DNA of 64,000 nucleotides. It comes from SIG714 sp964638675 (GTDB taxonomy: Bacteria > Bacillota > Clostridia > Oscillospirales > CAG-272). The DNA lies in the NCBI GenBank assembly GCA_964638675.1, contig CAZXAU010000004.1:62001-126000 (forward strand), written 5' to 3'. Positions 43,413 through 51,592 of this stretch are shown here, in pieces. The translations under genes and the position numbers were made by a program. Numbering within the stretch: the stretch's first letter is position 1; each line of letters starts with the position of its first letter. The notes under the pieces are model-generated. The model worked only from the letters and a program-made list of their open reading frames with translations, had not been told where the DNA came from and did no database searches.

Positions 43413-44351
43413 TTGTACAATATGGGGCATAATGAATTTGACGGACCGAGCAATACCAGTAAATCGGTTAAATTTACTGTATCTGCAAAGAAATCAAAGA
43501 TTATGAAATTCGTTAAAACGGAGCAGAATAAGTCTGTCTATTATGAAGAGGGTAAAAACGACAAATCAGCGGGGAATATGATGAATGATAACAAAGCCGT
43601 GGTATTGAACTCAGAACTGCCGGTAAACACAGCTGTGAATGACTTGGTCGAAATAAAAAAGAAGGCTAAAAAGCCTGAAAAGTACAACCCTCACAAAGAC
43701 CACAGGAAAAGAATGCGTGAGCGATTCCGTGCCGAAGGTTTATCTTCCATGGCAGACCACAACATTTTCGAGCTTCTTTTGTTTTACGCTATTCCCATGA
43801 AAGATACCAATCCCATAGCTCACTCTCTTATAGAACGCTTCGGAAGCATTTCAGGTGTATTTGATGCCACAGAAGAGGAATTGCTTGAAATACCGGGAAT
43901 AACCGAAAACGGTGCGATATTGATCAAACTTATACCCGAACTTGCATCTGTATATATGAAAAGCAAATTTGAAAACAAAATAGAACTTTCGGACATTGAC
44001 AGTATCGGCAGATACCTTGTCGGATATTTTATGAATAAGACAAACGAGCATGTCGTATTGCTGTTTTTCAATGACAATAAACTGATACATACATGCGAGC
44101 TGTCATCCGGAACACCCGATATGTCTGACGTAAGCTTCAGAAGAATTGCCGAAATTGCATTTTCAAAAAAGGCTACAAGTTTTGTAATTGCCCACAATCA
44201 CCCATCTGGCGACTGTACTCCGTCAAAGGAAGACATTTCGCTGACACAAAGAATGCTCACCTCATTCGAGAGCATGGAACTCTACCTTCGTGAGCATATC
44301 ATCGTTTCAGGTGAGAAATATTGCGGGATTATTGAATTGATGAGAAAATAG
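43413..44351 (+). CDS. radC: RadC-family JAB-domain protein
   Basis: A protein of about 312 residues of the RadC/UPF0758 family. After a variable, basic N-terminal region of about 95 residues, longer than usual, the helix-hairpin-helix part is seen (MADHNIFELLLFYAIPMKDT, EEELLEIPGITENGAILIKL). The MPN/JAB metalloprotease-like domain carries HNHPSGDCTPSKED with the metal-binding H-x-H and Asp. A DNA-repair role for RadC is doubtful, and the biochemical activity is unknown. I choose TTG at 43413, 5 bases after GGAG. The ATG at 43422 would leave 14 bases. Confidence 0.88.
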   Translation: MYNMGHNEFDGPSNTSKSVKFTVSAKKSKIMKFVKTEQNKSVYYEEGKNDKSAGNMMNDNKAVVLNSELPVNTAVNDLVEIKKKAKKPEKYNPHKDHRKRMRERFRAEGLSSMADHNIFELLLFYAIPMKDTNPIAHSLIERFGSISGVFDATEEELLEIPGITENGAILIKLIPELASVYMKSKFENKIELSDIDSIGRYLVGYFMNKTNEHVVLLFFNDNKLIHTCELSSGTPDMSDVSFRRIAEIAFSKKATSFVIAHNHPSGDCTPSKEDISLTQRMLTSFESMELYLREHIIVSGEKYCGIIELMRK

Positions 44352-44516
44352 TGCGGGATAGACGATCAAAATAATCTACATATCGGAGTGTTCTGTTTGT
44401 TATTTTTAATACTGCGTTACAAATTGATTTATATTTAAATTACGATCATTATGGCTGATTGCAAAAGAAAAAGGAAACAATTTTTTTAAGAACACTGTAT
44501 AAGGAAGCTTTTTATG

Positions 44517-44559
44517 AAAAAAACGGCACAATGCATTTATTTGCATTGCACCGTTTTTT
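44517..44559. terminator. Bidirectional terminator between radC and the P-loop kinase
   Basis: AAACGG...CAATGCA pairs with TGCATTG...CCGTTT with a 2x2 internal loop. A-tract before and T-tract after let it work on both strands for the convergent genes. The rest of 44352-44653 holds nothing else recognisable. Confidence 0.88.
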
Positions 44560-44653
44560 GTTATAGGAGTTTTACGAAACTTCCTGAAAAAGAATTGTCT
44601 CTCGCTGCCGATTCGAGCGGAAACTGTCCGTACAATTTCCCTGCTCGCCAATG

Positions 44654-45217
44654 TCAAAGACAAACAGGAATCTCGTTTTCTACTATTTTTCTGATGATCT
44701 CATAATTCGTATTTAAGTCATCAGCACCGTTCAGTTCAATGAATTTGCATTGCAATAATTTTTGCCATTCATCATGTTTCGCTTTACTTCTCATAGCCAA
44801 ACCACCCAGATCATACGATTTTGCCCAGGATATAAACTCTTGATGTTGTTTAAACATATCTCCGCCAATGTCGATTCTTTGTCCAAAGCGTGCTCGTTCT
44901 CTTTGCTCCAATCGGGAAATTCGGATATCCGTTGCAGTTTCCAATCGAATAGCTAATGTAAATAAAGGAATCAACTCATCTCCCCAATCAACTAACGAAC
45001 CTGATATTACCACATTTTCAGCATCCTCAATATCTGCTCTCATCATAGCCAAGCGTTCTTCGGCATTCCGCTTAGTAGTAAACTTAGGATTTGTCGGCAA
45101 CCAGAAATAGTCATCCGTGTCCATGAATTTATAGCCAAGTTCTAAACATATTTTTTCGCCAAGCGTAGACGTCCCTGATCCCGATGCCCCAAAAATATGA
45201 ATCACATTTTTAGACAT
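44654..45217 (-). CDS. P-loop nucleotide kinase-like ATPase
   Basis: A 187-residue cytoplasmic protein with a P-loop (HIFGASGSGTSTLGEKI), where the usual Lys-Ser/Thr is replaced by Thr-Ser, giving GSGTST instead of GSGKST. A DTDDYFWLPTNPKF segment and the RLEQRERARFGQRI lid-like region resemble adenylate, shikimate or uridine kinase-type enzymes. Loss of the P-loop Lys is shared by one subgroup of such proteins and raises the question of whether ATP is hydrolysed. A strong GAGGAGGGGG precedes the ATG at 45217. The gene stands alone; its substrate is unknown. Confidence 0.75.
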   Translation of the reverse strand: MSKNVIHIFGASGSGTSTLGEKICLELGYKFMDTDDYFWLPTNPKFTTKRNAEERLAMMRADIEDAENVVISGSLVDWGDELIPLFTLAIRLETATDIRISRLEQRERARFGQRIDIGGDMFKQHQEFISWAKSYDLGGLAMRSKAKHDEWQKLLQCKFIELNGADDLNTNYEIIRKIVENEIPVCL

Positions 45218-45367
45218 GATATTTCTTCCCCCTCCTCTGTAAAATGCGCTTTTTATACTGCTGTATATGCATATTTTATCATATATAGTCACACGTGTCA
45301 ATGACCGATAACTGCTTTTTCTGTATGTTGCTGTTCATCTGCCCGTTATCGCAAGAATTTGGCATAT

Positions 45368-46198
45368 TCAAATATTTTCATGGGTTAAAAAATACGTCAC
45401 TTCATATTTTTGCTTTTGCAGGATATGCATTGCGGAAAGCACCATATAGGCAACGATGCCGCAATGTCCGCTTATTTTATAACCGGTTGAATTAGCGAAT
45501 CTGCGGTCTGATACGAATTCTATAATTCTGTTTTCGCTGAACAAAAGAAGCAACTCGTTCAATCGGTGTATCTCTATATTTGTTTTGGAGATAATATCTT
45601 CTTTTGATGTAGGGAAAGCACATTCAAGTGCAATGATCAGTTTTTGCCCCTCTTCACTGCACAGTGCAGATATGACCTCGGAAACAGACTCCGGTGAAAT
45701 GCCGAGGTTTTTGATCAAAGATTTTTTCACAACGCACGTCACTCCGTCGTCATCCCAAAGCTTAACACCGAAATCTCCGCAAATACGCAAATTTCCTCGT
45801 GCTTTACTTTCCTCCTGGATCTTTCGGTCTCCTGTTTCCGCAAAGTAGATACCTTTTCACATCTTCCACAGATCTTCGCCAAGCTCCTTGTGAAGATTAT
45901 TATTGTACCGATCACAGTTTGCCGTTGCCCAAATAAACTCGGTTCCGAGCTGTTCGATTTTTCTTGCCACAGCTTCAATATCGCCGTCCGATTCGGTTTC
46001 AAGGAGAACATCTGCCGAAATCTTATAAACATCGCTGATTGCTTTAAGATTAAAACAATCGGGAAGACAGTCGCCTGATTCCCATTTCGAAATTGCCTGA
46101 GGAGATACGCCTACTCTTTCTGCTACCTCTTCCTGCGTCATGCCGAGACTTTTTCTATGATTGCGAAGCTTTTCGCCGAATACTTTTTGATCTAACAT
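45368..46198 (-). pseudogene. XRE regulator interrupted by one in-frame TGA
   Basis: From the ATG at 46198 the sequence encodes an HTH_3 domain (LRNHRKSLGMTQEEVAERVG, SPQAISKWESGDCLPDCFNL) and a linker up to LGEDLWKM, then TGA at 45857-45859. The same frame continues without shift (KGIYFAETGDRKIQEESKAR ... VKLWDDDGV) to a stop at 45368, giving a 276-codon gene. The family usually has Trp at the stop position (EMWKGIYF), so a TGG to TGA change fits. Readthrough or a truncated 113-residue regulator that still binds DNA are alternatives. Confidence 0.75.
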
Positions 46199-46357
46199 TT
46201 TTTATCCTCCAGATTACTTCAGATTATTATAAATTCTTTTGCTTGTTTTCGAGATAGCTATCTTGTGATTTTATTTTATCACAGCATTATTCAACTTACA
46301 ATAGTAAAAATGTTGAATATTTCGCTCTGCATTCTACTTGAGGTTGATTTTTTATAG

Positions 46358-46393
46358 GTAAAGAAAAACGATGATCAATAAATAATCATCGTT
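46358..46393 (-). terminator. Terminator of the 46462-47805 gene pair
   Basis: On the minus strand AACGATGAT (46393-46385) pairs with ATCATCGTT (46375-46367), followed by TTTTCTTT. Confidence 0.88.
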
Positions 46394-46461
46394 TCCTTCA
46401 TTATGTTTAAAATCTCAGTATTGCAGATATGTTTTTCATAACGCAAAAATGTGATATCTGA

Positions 46462-46731
46462 TTATGAAAACCAATATTCATACATTTCACCGAGAAACTT
46501 TTCGCTGACAGGGTATCCGCAATTATCGCTCACAACAGAATCGATTCCGCAATAAGGGCATCTTGCAGTACGGTTTTCAGGGTCATCTCGGTCGCCGATC
46601 CAATCGACAATTTCGGACGGCTCGAAGATTTTTAAACAGTAAAAACATCCGCATAGCTGACTGCTTTTTAACATTGTCTCGTTGCAGGTACAAAAATTGT
46701 GTGCCTTGCGATATTTTTCACTGTTATTCAT
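46462..46731 (-). CDS. Small conserved zinc-ribbon-like protein
   Basis: An 89-residue soluble protein with paired cysteines (CGCFYCLKIF near residue 27 and RCPYCGIDSVVSD near 59), spaced for one zinc ribbon, and a conserved C-terminus (SGYP/CGYPVSEKFLGEMYEYW). It belongs to a widely spread small cytoplasmic family of unknown function. AAAGGT precedes the start. It lies 18 bases after the 351-residue gene, with a shared terminator, so the two are one transcript. Confidence 0.75.
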   Translation of the reverse strand: MNNSEKYRKAHNFCTCNETMLKSSQLCGCFYCLKIFEPSEIVDWIGDRDDPENRTARCPYCGIDSVVSDNCGYPVSEKFLGEMYEYWFS

Positions 46732-46749
46732 AACCTTTACCTTTTTATT

Positions 46750-47805
46750 TTATTTCTGACTTGCATAGTGCAGTATCAAAAGTGCACGGAATGTTATATC
46801 ACATAGTTTACGCTTATTTGACCGCCAATCGGTTTCGAGCTGTAGACCTGCATACGGTCCCCAACTGCGAAACTCGTTTTCATAGAATGGCACTGTACAA
46901 ACACCGTCGTTATTGATAAATTCTTCAATATAATTTACTTCTTTACGGAGTTCAGGCAAATACGGGTACAATCCGAGACGACAAAGCCATTCAACCTTTT
47001 CAAAATTTATCCTATGTATACCGTTCGAATCAAACAAACCGATTGCATCGGCGGAAACAGAATAGCCCTCATTCAGATACCACGCAGGTCCTACTGCATG
47101 TCCCACCCAGCATGCAACCTTTGTATTAATAATTTCGGGGCGGTCGGTTCGCATCAAACGACGAAAAGACTCCGCAAGCATTTTTATATTCTTTTCGGTC
47201 TTCCATGAATCTGTAAATGCAAGTATTTCAAGATGATAGCGGCAGGGCCATCTCTCACATTCATTAAACAATCGAATTTTTTTTGACGGACGCGATACAT
47301 CAAGTATAGAATCAACTTCGGTTACACGCCGAAATGATTCCAGTGAAACGCCTATTTGCGGTTCAATATTGATAACATCGTCGTAATGTGCTCTTGCGAT
47401 ACAGGCACAACGGATGATATTCTGACCATACGCGGGAACTGTAAATTCGCTATATACTTTTCCTTTTGTTTCGTAACAAAAATCAGTCAACTCTGTAGTG
47501 ACATAGGCATCCATAGCACGATCAAGAAGTGATGAACCTTTTAATCCCTTTTCACCCATATATTTTGTTGCCGTTTCCTGATTGTCATATTGCCCGGCAT
47601 TTTTGCTCGATCCGTGAAAGCCCAAACCGATCCAGCCGTTCGGTTGCTGTTTTTCTGCCATAAAGAGAGGAATTTTTTCGTTCAAGATCTGCATTTGCAG
47701 AGTCTTTTCTTCGGCAGTAATATTTCCGAGCACTTCCTTTTTGACACGCAATCTGATAGACGGGTTGGCGTTATTTAGCAAGAATTCGATCATTTTATTT
47801 TTCAT
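46750..47805 (-). CDS. Unknown protein with alpha/alpha-toroid (prenyltransferase-like) features
   Basis: A 351-residue cytoplasmic protein. The opening NNANPSIRLRVKKEVLGNI resembles the N-terminus of squalene-cyclase/prenyltransferase-repeat proteins (DPSIRWRVLRDL pattern). NGWIGLGFHG, CERWPCRYHLEIL and FRSWGPYAGLQLETDW repeat the helix-turn pattern of such toroids. No catalytic DxDD motif is visible, so I would not call it a cyclase. GGGG precedes the ATG. It is cotranscribed with the small zinc-ribbon gene. Confidence 0.55.
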   Translation of the reverse strand: MKNKMIEFLLNNANPSIRLRVKKEVLGNITAEEKTLQMQILNEKIPLFMAEKQQPNGWIGLGFHGSSKNAGQYDNQETATKYMGEKGLKGSSLLDRAMDAYVTTELTDFCYETKGKVYSEFTVPAYGQNIIRCACIARAHYDDVINIEPQIGVSLESFRRVTEVDSILDVSRPSKKIRLFNECERWPCRYHLEILAFTDSWKTEKNIKMLAESFRRLMRTDRPEIINTKVACWVGHAVGPAWYLNEGYSVSADAIGLFDSNGIHRINFEKVEWLCRLGLYPYLPELRKEVNYIEEFINNDGVCTVPFYENEFRSWGPYAGLQLETDWRSNKRKLCDITFRALLILHYASQK

Positions 47806-47894
47806 GTGTAGCCCCTTTATTTCAAAGTCTTCTAAATAATCATAATTGCACCGATGAGTGTAGCGAGAATTATCTGTTTTTCGGAATTCTGTAT

Positions 47895-48140
47895 TTATTT
47901 TTCCGAATCAAGCGGCGCTCGGACATATCTTATATAATCAATATCGATCGCACCCCATTTGCGGAAGTTCTCTTTACCGGCATTCAGAGAAATCTTATTT
48001 GCACCTCCCTGTAAGTCAGGATCGTCATTTTGTATGGGGTCATTTTCCCAATAACACACGGGACAGATATCGTGATATAGGCTTTCTTCATGTTCCATGG
48101 TTTTATACCCGCAACAAGGACATTTGTATTTGTTTGTCAT
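47895..48140 (-). CDS. CPCC-family cysteine-rich protein
   Basis: An 81-residue protein with YKCPCCGYKTM at the N-terminus and HDICPVCYWENDPIQNDDPD in the middle, then GGANKISLNAGKENFRKWGA. This is the full signature of the Cys_rich_CPCC family (PF14206 type), a small zinc-binding family. The four Cys would hold one metal. The function is unknown; relatives are often found next to toxins, immunity genes or orphan ORFs. The ribosome site is weak. Confidence 0.88.
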   Translation of the reverse strand: MTNKYKCPCCGYKTMEHEESLYHDICPVCYWENDPIQNDDPDLQGGANKISLNAGKENFRKWGAIDIDYIRYVRAPLDSEK

Positions 48141-48208
48141 ATTGTTTTCTTCAGTATCTTCTTATTATTTTTGGTTTTTTAGTTTAGCATATATGATGTT
48201 GCGCTTGT

Positions 48209-49273
48209 TTAACAAATAAACATCGCATCGCCAAATGAAAAAAATCGGTATTTCTCGTCTATTGCGTGTTTATACGCCTTCATTATCAGCTCTCTTGATG
48301 ACAGTGCCGAAACGAGCATGAGCAGGGTGCTTTCGGGGAGGTGAAAATTTGTTATCAGTGCGTCGGTTGCTTTAAATTTATATCCCGGATAAATAAATAT
48401 TCCGGTGTCGTCATGCATTGCGTGCACGATTCCCTCGTCATCGCTTGCACTTTCAAGCGTACGACAGGATGTTGTTCCGACGCAAATCGTTCTTCCGCCT
48501 TTTTTGCGGCGTTCATTTATAGTATTTGCCGCTTCCTCACTGACTTCAAAATATTCGCAGTGCATATTATGTTCTTCAATATTATCGACCTTGACGGGAC
48601 GGAATGTTCCGAGTCCGACATGAAGCATAACCCTTACGACTGCAACACCCATATCTTCGATCTTTTTGAGAAGCTCGGGAGTAAAGTGAAGTCCTGCTGT
48701 AGGTGCGGCGGCAGAACCTTCTTTGTTTGCATATACCGTCTGATATCTAGATTTATCTTCAAGTTTTTTTGTTATGTATGGCGGCAGTGGCATCTGACCT
48801 ATTTTATCGAGCATTGCATAAAAATCGCCCTTGCCGTGGTCATAATCAAAATGGATAATACGGTTTCCGCCTTCATTTGTTTCTATAATGTTGCCTGTCA
48901 TAAGGCCGTCTGCAAATGATATAACAGCTCCAGGCTTGAGCCGTCTCCCCGGTCTTACAAGGCATTCCCATGTGTCAAGTTCCTTGCATCTGAGGAGGAC
49001 AACTTCACACATTCCTTCCATACCTTCTTTTTTTCCGTAAAGTCGTGCAGGTATGACCTTTGAATCGTTTATTACAAGTGTATCTCCCTCATGCAGATAT
49101 TCGGTTATATCGTGGAATACACGGTCGGCAAGCTCTCCGTTTTTTCTGTCAACAACAAGTAAACGTGAATTATCCCTTATGTCTGCCGGGGTTTGTGCTA
49201 TCAACTCCTGCGGCAGGTCATAATAAAAATCGTGTGTTGTAAGCTCTGTGTGCTTTCTGTCATTTATTATCAT
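48209..49273 (-). CDS. queA: S-adenosylmethionine:tRNA ribosyltransferase-isomerase
   Basis: A 354-residue enzyme that transfers and isomerises the ribosyl group of SAM onto preQ1 at tRNA position 34, giving epoxyqueuosine. The signatures are present: FYYDLPQELIAQTPADIRDN at the N-terminus, SAAAPTAGLHFTPELL, MLHVGLGTFRPVKVDNIEEH and NFHLPESTLLMLVSAL near the end. The length is normal. No tgt, queG or yajC is adjacent. GGAGAA lies 12 bases before the ATG. Confidence 0.97.
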   Translation of the reverse strand: MIINDRKHTELTTHDFYYDLPQELIAQTPADIRDNSRLLVVDRKNGELADRVFHDITEYLHEGDTLVINDSKVIPARLYGKKEGMEGMCEVVLLRCKELDTWECLVRPGRRLKPGAVISFADGLMTGNIIETNEGGNRIIHFDYDHGKGDFYAMLDKIGQMPLPPYITKKLEDKSRYQTVYANKEGSAAAPTAGLHFTPELLKKIEDMGVAVVRVMLHVGLGTFRPVKVDNIEEHNMHCEYFEVSEEAANTINERRKKGGRTICVGTTSCRTLESASDDEGIVHAMHDDTGIFIYPGYKFKATDALITNFHLPESTLLMLVSALSSRELIMKAYKHAIDEKYRFFSFGDAMFIC

Positions 49274-49379
49274 TTACTTTAAATTCTCCGTAATTTTGAT
49301 TTCATTTAATTATACATCAAAATATTATTTCTGTCAACAATCGAAATGAATTGTAAAAAGGTTTACAACATTTAATAAA

Positions 49380-49428
49380 TGTGCATAACACGAAATATTG
49401 TGCATAACTCTGTGCATATTGTGTATAA
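49380..49428. promoter_or_regulatory. Cluster of four DnaA-box-like sequences
   Basis: TGTGCATAA (49380-49388), TGTGCATAA (49399-49407), TGTGCATAT (49411-49419) and TGTGTATAA (49420-49428). Three match the DnaA box TTATNCACA on the minus strand, one differs by one base. They lie in the queA/mazF intergenic region with AT-rich flanks. Confidence 0.6.
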
Positions 49429-49481
49429 GTCGTTTTGCATGGCTATAATTCGGCATTTTTCGTGTGCAAAACTTTAAAGAT

Positions 49482-49527
49482 AGAAAAACAGGGCTGAATA
49501 AATCACACGAAATTATTACAGCCCTGT
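49482..49527 (-). terminator. mazF terminator
   Basis: On the minus strand ACAGGGCTG (49527-49519) pairs with CAGCCCTGT (49496-49488), followed by TTTTTC. Confidence 0.88.
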
Positions 49528-49553
49528 ATATTATAGTACTTTATGACATATCA

Positions 49554-49973
49554 TTATGCCGTGACAGCGTCATCACTTTTGGTTTCGGTAATGACAATTG
49601 TTTTGGTTGCCGGCTCTTTTTCAAGCCCAAAGGATACAGTAATGGCATCGTTGACCTTTTGCATTACACTGTCTTCGAGATGCCCCATTTTTTCCTTCAA
49701 GCGCTGCTTATCTATAGTTCTTATCTGCTCGAGCAAAACGACAGAATCTTTTGCAAGTCCTAAATTTGCCGTCATTCCCGATTTGAAAAGATCTATATGA
49801 GTCGGAAGCTTGGTCTTTCCCATCTGACTTGTTATTGCCGCCGCAATAACAGTAGGGCTGTATCTGTTTCCTATGTCATTCTGAACGATCAGCACAGGAC
49901 GAAGGCCGCCCTGCTCAGAGCCTACAACAGGACTGAGATCGGCATAAAATATGTCTCCCCGTTTTACATTCAT
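49554..49973 (-). CDS. mazF: MazF/PemK-family endoribonuclease, no antitoxin seen
   Basis: A 139-residue RNase of the MazF/NdoA family. VKRGDIFYADLSPVVGSEQG and LRPVLIVQNDIGNRYSPTVI match, with the catalytic Arg after GG-L and Thr in VIAAAITSQMGKTKLPTHI. The C-terminal tail of about 20 residues is extra (PATKTIVITETKSDDAVT). Relatives in Bacillota cut at UACAU-like sites. The usual MazE/EndoAI gene is not upstream: the 365 bases before it hold no ribbon-helix-helix or AbrB-like frame that I can see. The GTG at 49982 could also be the start. Confidence 0.85.
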   Translation of the reverse strand: MNVKRGDIFYADLSPVVGSEQGGLRPVLIVQNDIGNRYSPTVIAAAITSQMGKTKLPTHIDLFKSGMTANLGLAKDSVVLLEQIRTIDKQRLKEKMGHLEDSVMQKVNDAITVSFGLEKEPATKTIVITETKSDDAVTA

Positions 49974-50338
49974 ATCAGTCACACTCTTTCTCTTTGAACA
50001 TTTCCTGGTTTTTTGTCTCCCGGTAATGTCCTGTAATTTACATCCTTATTATTGTCAACTTGTCTGTACTTTTATACATCGCAGGAAGAATTCCTCCACT
50101 GATATCTTATAAAAAATCAGAGATATTTGACACTGTAATTTTAAGATCAAGAGTTAATGTGAAAATTTTATATTTACCGTGTGGTAGAGAAGCCCCACAT
50201 GCCAGCTACGGTTCAAGCAAAACAGTTTAAGCCATATTTAGAAGAAGCCCTATACACATCCCATTTTTATAAAGTTTTTGAAAGGGGAAGGGGGAACTTT
50301 CTACAGAAAGTTCCCCCTTATGTTTATCAAAAACTATC
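49974..50338. other. Non-coding region between the fumarate operon and mazF
   Basis: Contains the operon's palindromic terminator (50290-50317) and AT-rich sequence up to the mazF start. I looked for a short antitoxin gene and saw none. Confidence 0.5.
50290..50317 (-). terminator. Palindromic terminator-like repeat, copy 2, end of the fumarate operon
   Basis: GGGGGAACTTTC-TACA-GAAAGTTCCCCC, identical to copy 1 (33969-33996) except for one loop base. On the minus strand it is followed by TTCCCCTTTC, just beyond the transporter stop. Similarity to copy 1 extends about 30 bases further on that side. Confidence 0.85.
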
Positions 50339-51571
50339 TTAACTAAACAGAATAACCAAGAACTGTGAAACGAATACGACCGATATAAGGGCTACGGGGT
50401 AGGTTGCTGCATAAGCTGCCGCAACATCTTCCGACTGTGCAACATGTATCAGCGTTCCGAGTGCAGGAGTTGAGGTCATACCTCCGGTTATCGAACCGAG
50501 ATTGTTCAGAAGGCTGAGCTTAAGAACATATTTTGCAAACAGGAATCCGATAATCATCGGGAAGATCGTCATTATTACACCGAATACAAAGTAAGATACG
50601 TTGAAGTATTGGATGAACTTTGCACCGCCGGGAATTCCGGCACCGATAAGGAAAAGCATAAGTCCAAGCTCTCTGAATTCTTTAAGTGTATGCTCGGACG
50701 GCATAACGTTAATTTCACCGAAATGTCCGAAATGTCCGAAAATCAGCGATGTGAGCAGACATCCGCCGGTCGTTGTCAGACTGAAGCATGTTCCCGAGAA
50801 TCCTTTTGCCGAAAGCGGAATCTTGATCGAGCCGATAATGATTCCGACTGCTGCGGCAAGGAAAAATGGAAGGAATGAGAAATCATCAAAACTGAACAGC
50901 TTTCCTTTATACTTTGTTCTGTTTGATTCGCTGACACCCGAAGCAAGATGGCGTTCCTTTTCCATATCTGCGTGCAACATTTTCGGAATAAGCTGCACAA
51001 AGAGAACAACTCCTATAACTCCGAAAATATACGCAATACCGTGTCCGACTGCAACAATATCCTGAAGCTCTGCTGCAACAGTATCCTTTGTTGCTGAGAA
51101 AGCAGGGGTTGATGTCAGTGAGCCTGACAGAAGTCCTACTATCATCGCTGTGAGTTCGGCATTGCTTTCTCCGAGTCCAAGCCCACGTCCTGCAAATATG
51201 CATCCTATAGCCGAAAGTCCGCCGGCTACAATGATGATAACCGCAAGAGCAACATATGACTTGAAGTTCTTTTTAAAGTTTCCGAAGAATTTAGGACCTG
51301 CAATGAAACCGACAGCGGTAACAAAGAGGATAAGTCCGAAATTTTCGATTATCTTGAGAGCACTCCCTGTATAGCCGGTCGTCTGTGCCTCTATCTGCGG
51401 ATAGAAGAAACAACCGAATATAAGTGCGACGATAAATACGCCTGCCGTTCCGAGATTGACTCCTTTTATCGTGATTCTTCCGAGAGCGTATCCTACTGCG
51501 GCGATCACGAGAACACAGAGCATTAAGAATGAGACACCGGTGACTGAAACAGCACCTCCAAATAAAACCAT
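50339..51571 (-). CDS. AspT/YidE/SucE-type transporter (candidate succinate exporter)
   Basis: A 410-residue inner-membrane transporter with two homologous halves of about five helices each. Each half has the family motif: GLLSGSLTSTPAFSAT and GSITGGMTSTPALGTL. The family includes aspartate:alanine antiporters and SucE, a succinate exporter of Corynebacterium. The central TrkA-C domains of full AspT are absent, and only a short charged linker (residues about 205-230) separates the halves. As the last gene of the fumarate-reduction operon it most likely moves C4-dicarboxylates (succinate out). AGAGGTG lies upstream of the ATG. Confidence 0.8.
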   Translation of the reverse strand: MVLFGGAVSVTGVSFLMLCVLVIAAVGYALGRITIKGVNLGTAGVFIVALIFGCFFYPQIEAQTTGYTGSALKIIENFGLILFVTAVGFIAGPKFFGNFKKNFKSYVALAVIIIVAGGLSAIGCIFAGRGLGLGESNAELTAMIVGLLSGSLTSTPAFSATKDTVAAELQDIVAVGHGIAYIFGVIGVVLFVQLIPKMLHADMEKERHLASGVSESNRTKYKGKLFSFDDFSFLPFFLAAAVGIIIGSIKIPLSAKGFSGTCFSLTTTGGCLLTSLIFGHFGHFGEINVMPSEHTLKEFRELGLMLFLIGAGIPGGAKFIQYFNVSYFVFGVIMTIFPMIIGFLFAKYVLKLSLLNNLGSITGGMTSTPALGTLIHVAQSEDVAAAYAATYPVALISVVFVSQFLVILFS

Positions 51572-51592
51572 ACTATATTTACACCTCTTTTG

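Noticed and set aside
45857..45859. TGA as selenocysteine or tryptophan recoding in the XRE gene
   Set aside because: TGA serves as ordinary stop for other genes here (for example at 33604 and 37794), and a regulator has no use for selenocysteine at that position. A nonsense mutation is simpler.
49974..50338. Hidden antitoxin gene upstream of mazF
   Set aside because: No frame of 50 or more codons with a start and ribosome site in the mazF direction; part of the region is the palindromic terminator.
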